A DNA stretch of 64,000 bases, taken from Pseudomonadota bacterium. GTDB lineage: Bacteria; Pseudomonadota; Gammaproteobacteria; Xanthomonadales; Xanthomonadaceae. Below, in pieces: positions 16,735 through 25,877 of this stretch. The position numbers and the translations under genes are program-made. The number at the start of each line of letters is the position of its first letter. Within the stretch, counting starts at the first letter, position 1. Location: NCBI GenBank assembly GCA_023430045.1, contig JAEZCF010000036.1:27030-91029 (forward strand). The letters are read 5' to 3'. A model generated the notes under the pieces. It had not been told where the DNA came from. It did not search any database and saw only the letters and a list, made by a program, of their open reading frames with translations.

Positions 16735-19700
16735 TCAGAAGTCGTACTGTGCCGACAGGCGCAGGTAACGCGGCGTCTGCCGTGCCTGCGGCAGCAGGTA
16801 CGTGTTCGACACGGTGTACGGCGCCGATTCGGACGTCACATCCACCTGCAGCGGCTTGTCTTCGTTCAACACGTTGAACACCTGCAGGGTCAGGCCCAGG
16901 CGACCGTCGAGGAAGTTGGCCGGACGATAGCCCACGCTCAGATCCAGGTTGCGGGTCCACGGCGTACGCTTGGAGCCCGGCGTGGCCACCGAGCCGAAGC
17001 AGGTGTGGTACGAGGCGTCATAGCCGATCGGATCCGCCGCGGTGGAGCCTTCGTCGATGGTGCCATCCGGATTGAAGTAGCCCAGGCAGCTGATCGGCGT
17101 ACCGGACTGCACGCGCAGGTTGCCGGCCACCGTCCATTCCGGCGTAAGCGCATAGCTGCCGAACAGCTTGATCTGGTGACGGCGGTCGTTGGCCAGATAA
17201 CCGTTGGCGTACTCCATCATCTGCCACGCATCCCAGTCCTGCGTCTTGGAGATGTTGGTCTGGCCGAACTCGGACTTCACCTGGCCTTCGTTGTTGCCCT
17301 TGCTCTTGGCGTAGGTATAGGTCAGGCGGCTTTCCCAGACGCCATCGAACGGATGATCCAGGTAGATGTCCACCGCCTGGTAGGTGCGCTTCAGGCCGTT
17401 CTTGAATCCCCAGTCCGTGGATGTCATGCGGTAATCGCTGCGGCCACCGATATGGTTGCCCTGCGCGTCCACGTTGGCCAGGCTGAAGTTGTTGGAGCCA
17501 CCGGGGTTGAACATGTAGCAGTAGGCAATCTCGACATATTCACCGTTGCCCTTGGCCGCGATGAACTTGCCTTCCTTCGAACCGGTTTCGGTCAGGCCGT
17601 TGGCATCCATGAAGGTGTACGGATCGCAGACGTCGTCGATGGACGACTTCAGGTCGCGATAGGTCAGCTTCACGCCCGCAATCCACTTCTCGCTGATCTG
17701 CTTGTCCAAGCCGAGGATGTACTCATCCTGGTACATGTTCTTGAGATCGGACGGCGCGAAGGAGAGCACATCGACCGGCGTGCCGTACTCGCCGTTGGAC
17801 GACACCGCGCCCGGCGCTGGACGGCCATTGGTGCCCGGAACGGCAACCAGGCCGGTCGGGGCGCCGTTTTCGTCGATGCCGCTGTAGGTGAAGTATTCGC
17901 TGGTGTACGTGGACGCCGAGGCACCACGGATGGCCACGTTGTTGGGCATGGCCAGGTAGTAGCGACCGGCGTTGCCGAAGACCTTCAGGCTGGCATCACC
18001 CAGCACGTCCCAGCTGAAGCCCAGGCGCGGCGCCCACTGGTTCTTGGACGACATGTACGCCTCACCCGAGTTGTTCTTGTTGGTGAACTCGTCGTTGCGG
18101 ATGCCGAGGGTCAGCAGCAGGGAATCGGTGACCTGCCAACGGTCTTCCAGATACCAGGCTTTCTGCTCCAGCGACATGTCGGTGTTGGTGAAGTAGTCGC
18201 GCTTGATGGCGTAATACGTACTGCCGGGGGCACCCACACCCAGGGCCGAATTGATGTTGCCGTTCGGGTTGGCCGTGGTCTGGTAGAGCCAGTAATCGGA
18301 CACCTGCGAGGTGCCCTCGTTCTCTGCCTCGAACTTGATGTTGTCCACGCCCAGGCTCAGGGTGTGGTCGCCAACAATCCATTCGAGGTCGGCGCGCAGG
18401 CCATCGGTGTTGTTGACGCCGTCACGGCCCTGGTAACCGGCCAGGCGGCTGCGGACCGGTACCCCGCCGTTAAGGGCCGGATTCTGCAGGGTCGGGTTGC
18501 CGATGTGGGGCACACCCGGCAGCGTGTACGGGCTATCGCGGGCGGTGAACTCACTCTTTCCGTAGGTGGCGTTCAGGGTCAGGGTGTCGGTCAGATAACC
18601 CGTGTACTTGAAGATCTTGTATTCGCTGTCCCGCTCCTGCTCGGTCGGCGTGACATCCTGGCGGTCGCCGATCTCGCCGGTTTCGATGTCATAGGAACGG
18701 TAATAGCCGGTGTAGTCCTCCTTCTCCTTCATCCACGTTGCTTCAAGCAGGTGGTTGTCGGTGATGTTCCAGTCGATCTTGGCGTAGATCTTGGGGTTGT
18801 CGGTCTCGGCATAGGTGCGCCGTGCCGAGCCCAGCGAGGTGGAGTTGGTGTCCTGGTCGGTCTTCTGGGCCTCTCCGGCCAGGAAGAAGAACAGGCGATC
18901 CTGGATGATCGGGCCGCCGACATAGGCGCTGTAGGTGGTGCTGTCGGTCTTTTCGCCCTTGCCGCGCGAGTACAGCGTGCCTGCCGCGTCGGGATCCTCA
19001 TACACGTAACCGTCCGGCAGCGCGGTGCCCGGCAGATAGAGATCCTTGTACTGCTCACGGACTGAGTTCGGTTCCCAAAGGACCTGGCCGCCGAAGCTCC
19101 AGTCGTTGGTGCCGCGCTTGCCGATCTGGTTGATCACACCGCCCGCGGAGCGGCCGTACTTGGCGCTGTAACCACCGGTGTAGGTTTCCTGCTGGGAAAT
19201 CGCGCCGTACGGCAACGAGAAGCCGCCCAGGTTGGAGACGGGCTCACCGCTGAAATAGCCGTTGATGTAGTACGCGTTCTCCGACACGCCGGAGCCGCCG
19301 AAGGACACCAGGCCACTGAGCGCGCTGTAGCCGGCTGCGCCGGCGACCGCGCCGGGTGCCAGCAGTGCCAGCGCTTCGGCGGAACGGCCCAGCGGCAGAC
19401 GTGCCAGCTGCTCGGCGGTGATGACCGTACGCGTGTCGGTGGTGGTGAGGTCGATCGCGGCCGGAGCCAGCGCGGTGACCGTGACCGATTCCAGCGTGGT
19501 CGTTGCGCCGCTGCTGCCACTGGTACCGAAGGAGCCGTCGACACTGGAACCGACGATCACGTTGATCTGGCGCGTACCGATCACCTGCTCGCCACGGCGG
19601 ACGGTGAGGGTGTAGGTGCCGACCGGCAGTGAGCCTACGGTGTAGCGGCCATTGGCGTCGGTGCTGACAGTGCGACTGAAGCCGCTGTTGTTGGCGACAT

Positions 19701-19842
19701 GTACGGTTGTGGTGGTGCCGGATTCAACCGGAATGCTGCCCTGGATGCTGCCGGTGGTGCTCTGGGCGTGGACGCCGCCCGCAATGCAGAGGCTCAACGC
19801 TACGCTCAGCGTGGCACGTTGCAGTGTCTTGCGCTTGACCAT
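16735..19842 (-). CDS. Oar-like TonB-dependent receptor with carboxypeptidase-regulatory-like N-terminal domain
   Basis: The product is 1035 residues from ATG 19842, just upstream of a signal peptide (LSVALSLCIAGGVHAQ). Residues ~25-105 form a CarboxypepD_reg-like beta-sandwich (STDANGRYTVGSLPVGTYTLTV). A plug domain follows (TVITAEQLARLPLGRS, GGYSAKYGRSAGGVINQI), then a ~800-residue outer-membrane barrel ending in QYDF with a C-terminal aromatic. This architecture is that of Oar/CirA-like receptors abundant in xanthomonads; ligands include peptides, iron chelates and glycans, and none can be assigned here. It is a single-gene unit with its own terminator and a long AT-rich upstream region. 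Confidence 0.85.
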   Translation of the reverse strand: MVKRKTLQRATLSVALSLCIAGGVHAQSTTGSIQGSIPVESGTTTTVHVANNSGFSRTVSTDANGRYTVGSLPVGTYTLTVRRGEQVIGTRQINVIVGSSVDGSFGTSGSSGATTTLESVTVTALAPAAIDLTTTDTRTVITAEQLARLPLGRSAEALALLAPGAVAGAAGYSALSGLVSFGGSGVSENAYYINGYFSGEPVSNLGGFSLPYGAISQQETYTGGYSAKYGRSAGGVINQIGKRGTNDWSFGGQVLWEPNSVREQYKDLYLPGTALPDGYVYEDPDAAGTLYSRGKGEKTDSTTYSAYVGGPIIQDRLFFFLAGEAQKTDQDTNSTSLGSARRTYAETDNPKIYAKIDWNITDNHLLEATWMKEKEDYTGYYRSYDIETGEIGDRQDVTPTEQERDSEYKIFKYTGYLTDTLTLNATYGKSEFTARDSPYTLPGVPHIGNPTLQNPALNGGVPVRSRLAGYQGRDGVNNTDGLRADLEWIVGDHTLSLGVDNIKFEAENEGTSQVSDYWLYQTTANPNGNINSALGVGAPGSTYYAIKRDYFTNTDMSLEQKAWYLEDRWQVTDSLLLTLGIRNDEFTNKNNSGEAYMSSKNQWAPRLGFSWDVLGDASLKVFGNAGRYYLAMPNNVAIRGASASTYTSEYFTYSGIDENGAPTGLVAVPGTNGRPAPGAVSSNGEYGTPVDVLSFAPSDLKNMYQDEYILGLDKQISEKWIAGVKLTYRDLKSSIDDVCDPYTFMDANGLTETGSKEGKFIAAKGNGEYVEIAYCYMFNPGGSNNFSLANVDAQGNHIGGRSDYRMTSTDWGFKNGLKRTYQAVDIYLDHPFDGVWESRLTYTYAKSKGNNEGQVKSEFGQTNISKTQDWDAWQMMEYANGYLANDRRHQIKLFGSYALTPEWTVAGNLRVQSGTPISCLGYFNPDGTIDEGSTAADPIGYDASYHTCFGSVATPGSKRTPWTRNLDLSVGYRPANFLDGRLGLTLQVFNVLNEDKPLQVDVTSESAPYTVSNTYLLPQARQTPRYLRLSAQYDF

Positions 19843-20306
19843 TGGTGCTCTCTCTCGGTGTGGTGGGGGTGCTGCCAGCAGGCTGTCTAACCTAAACAGC
19901 AGATGACTGGACAATAGCGCTCACCGAGTGGCTTCATTAACAGATCGTGAAGTTTTTTATATGAAAATATGTTATATGCATAAATATCAATAGGTTGCGC
20001 CATTATCCGACAGCTATCCGACTCGCATGACTGAACATTTGATTACGGAGCGATGAAACATCCTCTCGATTTTCTGCCACCTGCAGGCGCACAGAGGGCG
20101 TCGCTGGATGACGTGGGATACCCGCTCGGATCAAGGCTGCAGCCCCTTCAGGAAGATGCGCGAACCCATGACACGGATGTCGAGTACGGACAGGCCTGAT
20201 CCTGCTTTCCGCCTGGTCGTGACTGCCGTCGCCGGCCTCATGCTGTGTTCGCCTGCAGCGGTGCCGAGGCAGACGCGCACCCTGCCCCGCCTGCAGCGCC
20301 GGTGGC
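19843..20306. other. Upstream region of the Oar-like receptor and spacer to tonB
   Basis: No gene is supported over 464 bases. The part at 19950-20010 is strikingly AT-rich for this genome (TTTTTTATATG, ATATGTTATATGCATAAATAT) and probably holds the receptor's promoter. The rest, 20040-20306, contains only a short frame (from 20168) that runs antisense into tonB and is not called. Confidence 0.4.
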
Positions 20307-21071
20307 TCAGCGCAGGAAGAACTCCACCGGCGTTGTCACCTTCACCGGGTCACCGGGGATGTCGGCCGGCGGCGGTGGCAACGGGCTGGCGCGGCGGACG
20401 GCCGCCAGCGCTTCGGCGTCCAGCGCGTCATGGCCGCTGCTGCGTGCGACGCTCGCGTCCAGCACGTTGCCCTGCCGGTCTACGGCATAACGCATCTGTA
20501 CGACGCCTTCGTAGCGTCGGCGCTGCGCCACGCGTGGGAAACGTTTGAACTTTTCAAGATGGCCAAGCACCTGGCCCTGCCAGTCGGCGAGCGCCCGGCT
20601 TGTGGCGCCAGCCACCGCCTCGCTGGCCTGGTACTGCTCGCTTTGCGGAGCCTGCACGCTGGGCGGTGCGCTGGCGTCGCTGGCCGGGGCGCTGTCCCTG
20701 TCCTGCTGCGGCTGGCCACGGGCCTGCGTTACAGCCGGCGCCTGCCGGCTCAGCGCCACGTTGTTCTCGGCAACCACGGGCCTGGGCTCGGGCGGCATGG
20801 GCGGCGTCGGATCGCGCCGGGGCACCGCGGTACGCGCGGCCTGCTCCTGCCGCAGCGGCCCGGGAGGCAGCTCCGTGGGCGGCGCGGAGGGCGCGCGCGT
20901 GGCCGCTGCAAGCTCCACCATGACCGCCTGCGCGTGCAGCGGCACGGGCTCCGGTGCGTGCCAAGCCGGCCACCACCACAGCACGGCGGCGGCGAGCAGA
21001 TGCGCCACGAGCACCGCGCTGGCGCTGACGGCCCAGCGCAACCAGGAAGGCTCCTGCCGCACTACGCTCAT
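20307..21071 (-). CDS. tonB: TonB family energy transducer of the heme locus
   Basis: The product is 254 residues. One N-terminal membrane span (WAVSASAVLVAHLLAAAVLWWWP) is followed by a proline-rich spacer across the periplasm (residues ~40-150). The C-terminal TonB domain shows RFPRVAQRRRYEGVVQMRYAVDRQGNVLDASVARSSGHDALDAEAL and ends VEFFLR. It energises outer-membrane receptors by contacting their TonB box. ATG 21071 overlaps the ExbD stop (ATGA), and the gene is last in the heme operon, so it is probably dedicated to the heme receptor encoded upstream. Confidence 0.9.
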   Translation of the reverse strand: MSVVRQEPSWLRWAVSASAVLVAHLLAAAVLWWWPAWHAPEPVPLHAQAVMVELAAATRAPSAPPTELPPGPLRQEQAARTAVPRRDPTPPMPPEPRPVVAENNVALSRQAPAVTQARGQPQQDRDSAPASDASAPPSVQAPQSEQYQASEAVAGATSRALADWQGQVLGHLEKFKRFPRVAQRRRYEGVVQMRYAVDRQGNVLDASVARSSGHDALDAEALAAVRRASPLPPPPADIPGDPVKVTTPVEFFLR

Positions 21072-21490
21072 CCCTCGCTGTGCTCCAGCCCAACCAGTGC
21101 GACCTTGAGATAGCCGGCGTCACGAAGCGCGTTCATCACCGCCATCAGCTCGCCATAGGGCACCGCGCTGTCCGCCCTGACGAATATCCGCTGGTCGTGG
21201 TCACCGTTCGTGGCCGCATCCAGCCGCGCCTTCAGGTCGGTTCGCTGGATCCGATCCTGGTCCAGGCTCAGGGACAGATCCCGCTGCACGGTCAGCCACG
21301 TCGGCTCGCGGTCGCTGGACGACGGCTGCGCGCTGACGGCAGGCAGCTCCACCGGCACATCGACCGTCGCCAGTGGCGCGGCGACCATGAAAATGATCAG
21401 CAGCACCAGCATCACATCGATGAAGGGCGTGACGTTGATTTCGTGATTCTCCTCCAGCTCATCGTCGTCACGGCGGTTCGCGGTAGCCAT
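21068..21490 (-). CDS. exbD: ExbD biopolymer transport protein
   Basis: The product is 140 residues from ATG 21490, chosen for its GAGGA ribosome site; an earlier ATG at 21511 overlaps the ExbB stop and would add seven residues. The sequence EINVTPFIDVMLVLLIIFMVAAPL is the single ExbD/TolR membrane helix with its essential proton-carrying Asp. A periplasmic domain follows (RIFVRADSAVPYGELMAVMNAL). It forms the 5:2 motor with ExbB that powers the adjacent TonB. Confidence 0.92.
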   Translation of the reverse strand: MATANRRDDDELEENHEINVTPFIDVMLVLLIIFMVAAPLATVDVPVELPAVSAQPSSSDREPTWLTVQRDLSLSLDQDRIQRTDLKARLDAATNGDHDQRIFVRADSAVPYGELMAVMNALRDAGYLKVALVGLEHSEG

Positions 21491-21507
21491 GGGGGTTCCT
21501 CGTCGGC

Positions 21508-22227
21508 TCATGAGGACAGCGGCGGCAGTGCGGCAGACGCCGCAGCGTGACGATCAAGATCGCGCGAGACCAGTTGCTGGATGCTGGCCGAGAGGTCACC
21601 CAGATCGCCCTTGAGGGTGCCCAGGCGGCGCGCGAAGTGGTTGTAGATCACCACTGCGGGAATGGCGGCGACAAGCCCCATCGCGGTGGCCAGCAGTGCT
21701 TCGGCGATACCCGGCGCCACCACCGCCAGATTGGTGGTGTTGGAGCGGGCGATACCCACGAAGCTGTTCATGATGCCCCACACCGTGCCGAACAGGCCCA
21801 CGAACGGTGCGGTGGCGCCGATCGTGGCCAGCAGACCGGTGCCGATGCGAAGTTGCCGGATGTACGCCATCTCGCTGCGTTCCAGGCGCCAGCCCAGCCG
21901 TTCCTTGATACCCGTCGTTTCCGTCAGGCCCGCGGACTGCTGCAGTTCGGCACGCGCTTCGGCCATCAGCTCATGGGCGATGCCGACGGTCAGTCGCGGG
22001 TCCTCCGCCGCATCGGACAGCGCGCCGGACTGTCCCAGCACGGCGCGCGCGGCGCGCAGCGTCGTGCGGATGTGCCGCAGTTCCCAGCTCTTGGCCAGCA
22101 GCACGGTCCAGGTTGCGAACGAGGCCAGCGCCAGTCCGATCATGACCGCCTGCACCACCCAGTCGGCATTCTGGAACATCTGCCACGGGCTCAGGTCGGC
22201 GGGAAGGTGTGCGTTTACGTTCTGCAT
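21508..22227 (-). CDS. exbB: ExbB biopolymer transport protein (MotA/TolQ/ExbB family)
   Basis: The product is 239 residues. Three membrane helices are visible: near residues 25-45 (VMIGLALASFATWTVLL), ~135-160 (GLLATIGATAPFVGLFGTVWGIM) and ~180-200 (ALLATAMGLVAAIPAVVIY), separated by a cytoplasmic domain. GLFGTVWGIM is the family signature. It is the pentameric channel part of the ExbBD-TonB motor and is followed directly by exbD. About 70 bases separate it from the upstream ybaN-like gene. Confidence 0.92.
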   Translation of the reverse strand: MQNVNAHLPADLSPWQMFQNADWVVQAVMIGLALASFATWTVLLAKSWELRHIRTTLRAARAVLGQSGALSDAAEDPRLTVGIAHELMAEARAELQQSAGLTETTGIKERLGWRLERSEMAYIRQLRIGTGLLATIGATAPFVGLFGTVWGIMNSFVGIARSNTTNLAVVAPGIAEALLATAMGLVAAIPAVVIYNHFARRLGTLKGDLGDLSASIQQLVSRDLDRHAAASAALPPLSS

Positions 22228-22299
22228 GAAGTCGATCCCATGTCCGGGTCAGGAGAGTGTGTGTTGCAGGCGGCCGGCCAGCGTTGGCCCCTGCCCGTT

Positions 22300-22713
22300 T
22301 CAGGGTTCGGGCCGGCACCACAGCCACAGCAGCACGCAGGCCATGCACGCGATGATGATCGCCACGCTGGGCCGGTGCGGAATGCTCACTGCCGAAAACG
22401 TGCCTGCCAGCGCCATGGTCGCGGTGGCGGCCCACTTCGCACGACGTGGCAGCCTGCCGGCCTGCCAGTGCGTCAACAAGGGACCAAACAGCCGATGGCG
22501 CAGAATCCAGGCATGCAGCCGTGGCGAACTCCGCGCTGCCGCCCATGCCGCCAGCAGCACGAACTCGGTGGTTGGCAGGCCCGGGGTCACGACGCCCACG
22601 AAGGCCAGCCCCAGGCAGACCACCGCCAGCACCTGCAGCAGCAGGCGACGGATGCCGTGTACGGGTGGCCTGGGCCGGGGTGCGGTCATCGGCGTGGATA
22701 CCGTCTGTTTCAT
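22300..22713 (-). CDS. YbaN family (DUF454) inner-membrane protein
   Basis: The product is 137 residues, with ATG 22713 overlapping the heme oxygenase stop (ATGA). The segments LAFVGVVTPGLPTTEFVLLAAWAAARSSPRLHAWILRH and RRAKWAATATMALAG match DUF454/YbaN, a small family with three to four membrane helices. The function is unknown. Its recurrent position beside hemO and tonB-type genes suggests a role in heme or iron handling at the inner membrane, which is an inference from context only. Confidence 0.8.
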   Translation of the reverse strand: MKQTVSTPMTAPRPRPPVHGIRRLLLQVLAVVCLGLAFVGVVTPGLPTTEFVLLAAWAAARSSPRLHAWILRHRLFGPLLTHWQAGRLPRRAKWAATATMALAGTFSAVSIPHRPSVAIIIACMACVLLWLWCRPEP

Positions 22714-23348
22714 GTATGCGGCGTGGCCTCGACCGCCGCCTGCGTCTTGTCGGGCAACGGCAGTTCCTGTTCAACGTAGCCTCGCACGGTGCGGAAGGCG
22801 TCCTCTGCACCCTGCACGACCTCAGCCTCCTGGGCAGGCGTCAGGTCGATGGCGTCCAGCGCTGCGGTGAACTGGCGCCAGTGGCGGGCCGCGCCTTCCG
22901 CGTGCGGGGCCAGGTGGCGTGCCCCGAAGCCATTGGCCAGGCCCAGTTTTTCCCGCGCCAGCTTGGACAGGACCGCCCCGCCCAGGTTGGAACCCTCGGC
23001 GACGTACAGCCAGCCCAGTGCGGTCGGCAGCGAGGCGTGCCCATCCAGTCGGCCCGGCGCGGCGGCCGGCACGGCCGAGCGCAGATCACCCAGGTCGTTG
23101 GCGATCAACAGCAGCCGACGGCGCGACGCCAGCTGAGGGATCGCCTCGGCGAACGCCGGATCGGCGTAGAGCGCGTCGAGATCGCGATGGAAGCGGTACT
23201 GCGCGCGCAGGAAGCCGGCGAAATGGGCACGGCTGGCGAAGATGTCCGCGCGCATGATGCGCGTGTCCAGCGCATCGTGGACCGCATGGGTGGCGGCCTT
23301 GAGGCGGCGGCTGCGGGAGGATCCAGGATCTGCGATATCGTCGTTCAT
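22710..23348 (-). CDS. hemO: Biliverdin-producing heme oxygenase
   Basis: The product is 212 residues, the size of bacterial HemO/PigA enzymes. The proximal heme ligand is His24 in LKAATHAVHDALD. The distal helix GWLYVAEGSNLGGA carries the flexible glycines typical of the family. The enzyme opens heme to biliverdin, CO and Fe(II) in the cytoplasm, releasing iron from imported heme. It lies between the Slam gene and ybaN on the same strand and overlaps ybaN, so it is part of the uptake operon. Which biliverdin isomer is made cannot be told from sequence. Confidence 0.88.
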   Translation of the reverse strand: MNDDIADPGSSRSRRLKAATHAVHDALDTRIMRADIFASRAHFAGFLRAQYRFHRDLDALYADPAFAEAIPQLASRRRLLLIANDLGDLRSAVPAAAPGRLDGHASLPTALGWLYVAEGSNLGGAVLSKLAREKLGLANGFGARHLAPHAEGAARHWRQFTAALDAIDLTPAQEAEVVQGAEDAFRTVRGYVEQELPLPDKTQAAVEATPHT

Positions 23349-23409
23349 GGTGGCTGCTGCGAGAGTAGACAGGGAATGGGATGGTCGGGGAGCCGCGTGT
23401 CGGCAGCGC

Positions 23410-24909
23410 TCAGAACGTGCGCTCCAGTTTCAGGCTGACTACGCTTTTGTCGTAGCTGTACAGCCAGTCGACCGAGCTGTCGATCCGGTTGTGGCGCAGG
23501 GTCAGCAACGGCGTGAAGCCCGCCATTGCCCAGCGCATGGCCTTGATGACGAAGATGTAACCCTGCTCGTCATCTTCGCGACGGGCCTCCAGCAGCGCAT
23601 TGCTCGCGCCGTGCTGGCGCCGCCGCCAGGAAGCGGACAGCGTGCTGCTGAAGCCCTCCGGCCATTGCAGCGCGGCGCCCAGGCGCACGCCCTTCTGCCG
23701 GTATGCGGTGACCGCCAGCGGCGTATCGTTGTCGACCAGATCGACGCCGCCGAACAGCGTCCAGCGTGGCCCCAGGCTGCGGAAATACGTGAGATACACT
23801 GAACGCGATACACCATCGTAGTAAGGCGAATAACTGGACTGGCGATAGCTCAGATCCTTCCAGTCACCTTCGAGCTTCAGCAGCGAGGTGGCCGACATGC
23901 TGTAGTTCCACTCCGCGTGCAGACCCCAGGCCCCATACAGCGCGGAATTTCCCAGCGTCTGGTAATCGAACGATGGGGCGAACGCCAGGCTGTGGCGTGC
24001 GCTGCGGAAACTGTAGCCAGCCTGGGTGGTCAGGCTCGCTTCGTTGTAGGCGCTGTGGTTGCGGTATGCCTGTCCGAACAGCAGCGAGCGCAGGTACAGG
24101 CCATGATGTCCCTTCAGGGGCAGATGCCTGCTGAGGCTGCCATCGAAGTCGATCCCACTGGCAACGATCGCATCGGGCAGACGGCGGTCGACGTAGCAGA
24201 AGCCGTCGGTGTCGGCGAGCAGGCAGGTGTGGCTGGCCGAGGTGCGGTTGACGTTGTCGCTCCATGCCGGTCCCAGCGCCAGCGTGCCGTTCCATGAGCG
24301 ACGGTTTTCCAGCGCCTGGCGAAACGTCGCCACGGTCCTGCGCACGCCCGCCGTCCTGGCATCGGATGCATCGATGGACGCTTCGATGGCCTGGAAGAGC
24401 TCGGCGGCTTCGCGGTCCTGCTGGTCCTCGAACAGCGTCCGCGCCAGTTCCAGGCGGCCCGGCAGGAAGTCCTGCTGCAGTGCAAGCAGTGCGCGGAATT
24501 CGCGTTCCGCCTCGTCATGGCGTCCCTGCAGGCGGGCCAGCATGCCCTGCGCGTAGTGCTCCAGCATCGCATCGCGGCCAGGCAGGGTGAGGTATTCATC
24601 GAGGAACCGCGCGGCGGCCTGCCACTGCCGGTTCTGCAGTGAAAGGTACAGTGCGCGCCCGACGTCATTGGCGTTGTGCGCGACGGTATGCGTCTGCCCG
24701 TCAACGGTGATGGTGGGGCGCCCGGCGTCCTGCTCCTCCCTCAGAAGCGCACGCTCGCGCTCGACACCCTGCTGCTCGGTGCGCTGTTCAAGGAGACGGC
24801 GGAGATCATCCTGCTGCTGCGCCTGCACAGGCACGCTTGCCAGCAGGAACAACGCCGGCACGATGATCCGGTATGGCATCCGCCGGCGGGCCGGCAAGGT
24901 GGGTTGCAT
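23410..24909 (-). CDS. Slam-type outer-membrane secretor for the hemophore (HsmA-like)
   Basis: The product is 499 residues from ATG 24909; ATG 24969 and 24879 are also in frame, and 24879 gives the shortest signal peptide (IIVPALFLLASVPVQA). After it come TPR-like repeats (roughly residues 60-195: ALYLSLQNRQWQAAARFLDEY, HDEAEREFRALLALQQDFLPGR). A beta-barrel of the DUF560/Slam type starts near GTLALGPAWSDNVN and ends KLERTF with a terminal Phe. Slam proteins move lipoproteins or soluble hemophores across the outer membrane. The gene next upstream encodes a hemophilin-like protein, its likely substrate. The pair matches hphA-hsmA of Acinetobacter baumannii in order and in company. Confidence 0.85.
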   Translation of the reverse strand: MQPTLPARRRMPYRIIVPALFLLASVPVQAQQQDDLRRLLEQRTEQQGVERERALLREEQDAGRPTITVDGQTHTVAHNANDVGRALYLSLQNRQWQAAARFLDEYLTLPGRDAMLEHYAQGMLARLQGRHDEAEREFRALLALQQDFLPGRLELARTLFEDQQDREAAELFQAIEASIDASDARTAGVRRTVATFRQALENRRSWNGTLALGPAWSDNVNRTSASHTCLLADTDGFCYVDRRLPDAIVASGIDFDGSLSRHLPLKGHHGLYLRSLLFGQAYRNHSAYNEASLTTQAGYSFRSARHSLAFAPSFDYQTLGNSALYGAWGLHAEWNYSMSATSLLKLEGDWKDLSYRQSSYSPYYDGVSRSVYLTYFRSLGPRWTLFGGVDLVDNDTPLAVTAYRQKGVRLGAALQWPEGFSSTLSASWRRRQHGASNALLEARREDDEQGYIFVIKAMRWAMAGFTPLLTLRHNRIDSSVDWLYSYDKSVVSLKLERTF

Positions 24910-24977
24910 GGGTAGAACGTCCCGACGACGGCAAGGACTGGCGGAGGGCTCGTCCTTGCACTTTTTCATGTACTACG

Positions 24978-25004
24978 AAAAATCCCTGCCGGAAACCGGC
25001 AAGG
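24978..25004 (-). terminator. Intercistronic terminator/attenuator between hemophore and Slam genes
   Basis: On the minus strand CCTTGCCGG, loop TTT, CCGGCAGGG forms a 9-base stem with one G-U pair, followed by ATTTTT. It lies 11 bases after the hemophore stop. It should end most transcripts, so the secreted hemophore is made in excess over its secretor. Confidence 0.75.
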
Positions 25005-25015
25005 CACTGCACGCG

Positions 25016-25792
25016 TTACCGCGCGCCGCCGAACGCCACATCCTTGGACCGGTCGGCGAAGGTCGCGATGCCCGCCAGCGCCGCCGCGTTGCCGCCGTAG
25101 AAACGGCCCTCGACGGTACCGGCGGTGGAATCCGCACGTGCCACGCCGCTGAAGGTTGCGGTGGACGGATTGATGGACACGTAGTTGACCAGCGTGCTGC
25201 TGCCGAGGGCCAGCGTGTTGACCGTGCTGGAACCGGTACGGGTCAGGCTGCCGCTCAGGCGGTTGGTGGAGAAGTTTGCGGTGAACGTGCCGTTCAACAC
25301 GCTGCCGCTACCGGAGTTGTTCAGTCCGGTCACCGCATAGGACGCCGTGCCGCTGGTGGGCAGCGTGGTGCCGGTGGTATCACCGACGTAGTAAACGGTG
25401 TGGTCGCCGGCGCTGACGTTGCCCGTGCTGGACCACTCGCCGAACCACACATCGCCGCTGCCCGCACGCGCGAACGTGAAGACGCCCAGGTTGCCGGGGT
25501 GGTCGGCATCGGCGGGCATGTTCAACTGGTAGACCGGGCCGGTGCCGGAGTACCGCGACAGCCCCTGGAAGTCCACCTGCAGGTCGATGCCGCTGGCCTG
25601 TACGGAGATGCCGGCCAGGCCTGGGGTATGCACCGTGCCTGCCGAAACATCGGACTTGCCGATGCGCACCTTGCTGCTGTCGCTGGTGCCGCCAAGGAAC
25701 GGCGCCTCGGTGGACTGCGCCTGGGCCAGTCCGGCGACGGACAGGGCCGCCAGCGCGACGCTGAGGATGACGAGCTTGCGTTGGGTCTTCAT
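25016..25792 (-). CDS. Hemophilin-type secreted hemophore (HphA-like, TbpB-barrel fold)
   Basis: The product is 258 residues from ATG 25792, with GAGG seven bases upstream. It has a standard signal peptide (VILSVALAALSVAGLAQA) and no lipobox cysteine, so the protein is soluble after secretion. The N-terminal half (VRIGKSDVSAGTVHTPGLAG, GPVYQLNMPADADHPG) would be the heme-binding handle. The C-terminal half is a small beta-barrel of the TbpB type (GTFTANFSTNRLSGSLT, ending GTVEGRFYGGNAAALAGIATFAD). The FYG-NAA-x-x-AG ending is diagnostic of Slam substrates. Known hemophilins capture free or haemoglobin heme and hand it to their cognate receptor, here probably the product of 25878-29072. The specific heme ligands are not identifiable by eye. 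Confidence 0.82.
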   Translation of the reverse strand: MKTQRKLVILSVALAALSVAGLAQAQSTEAPFLGGTSDSSKVRIGKSDVSAGTVHTPGLAGISVQASGIDLQVDFQGLSRYSGTGPVYQLNMPADADHPGNLGVFTFARAGSGDVWFGEWSSTGNVSAGDHTVYYVGDTTGTTLPTSGTASYAVTGLNNSGSGSVLNGTFTANFSTNRLSGSLTRTGSSTVNTLALGSSTLVNYVSINPSTATFSGVARADSTAGTVEGRFYGGNAAALAGIATFADRSKDVAFGGAR

Positions 25793-25877
25793 GGAATACC
25801 TCATCAGTTCATGGATGCAACGGAAGTGGGTGGGCATCCTGCCCTGCACAACAACTCCTCCTGGAGGGGGCGCGGCG

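Noticed and set aside
20168..20550. Short plus-strand frame starting like a secreted protein (VVTAVAGLMLCSPAA)
   Set aside because: It runs antisense into tonB and becomes low-complexity Arg/Pro sequence; probably a mirror of the real gene.
25016..25792. Calling the hemophore HasA
   Set aside because: HasA lacks a Sec signal peptide and is exported by a type I system; this protein has a signal peptide, a TbpB-type barrel and a Slam neighbour.
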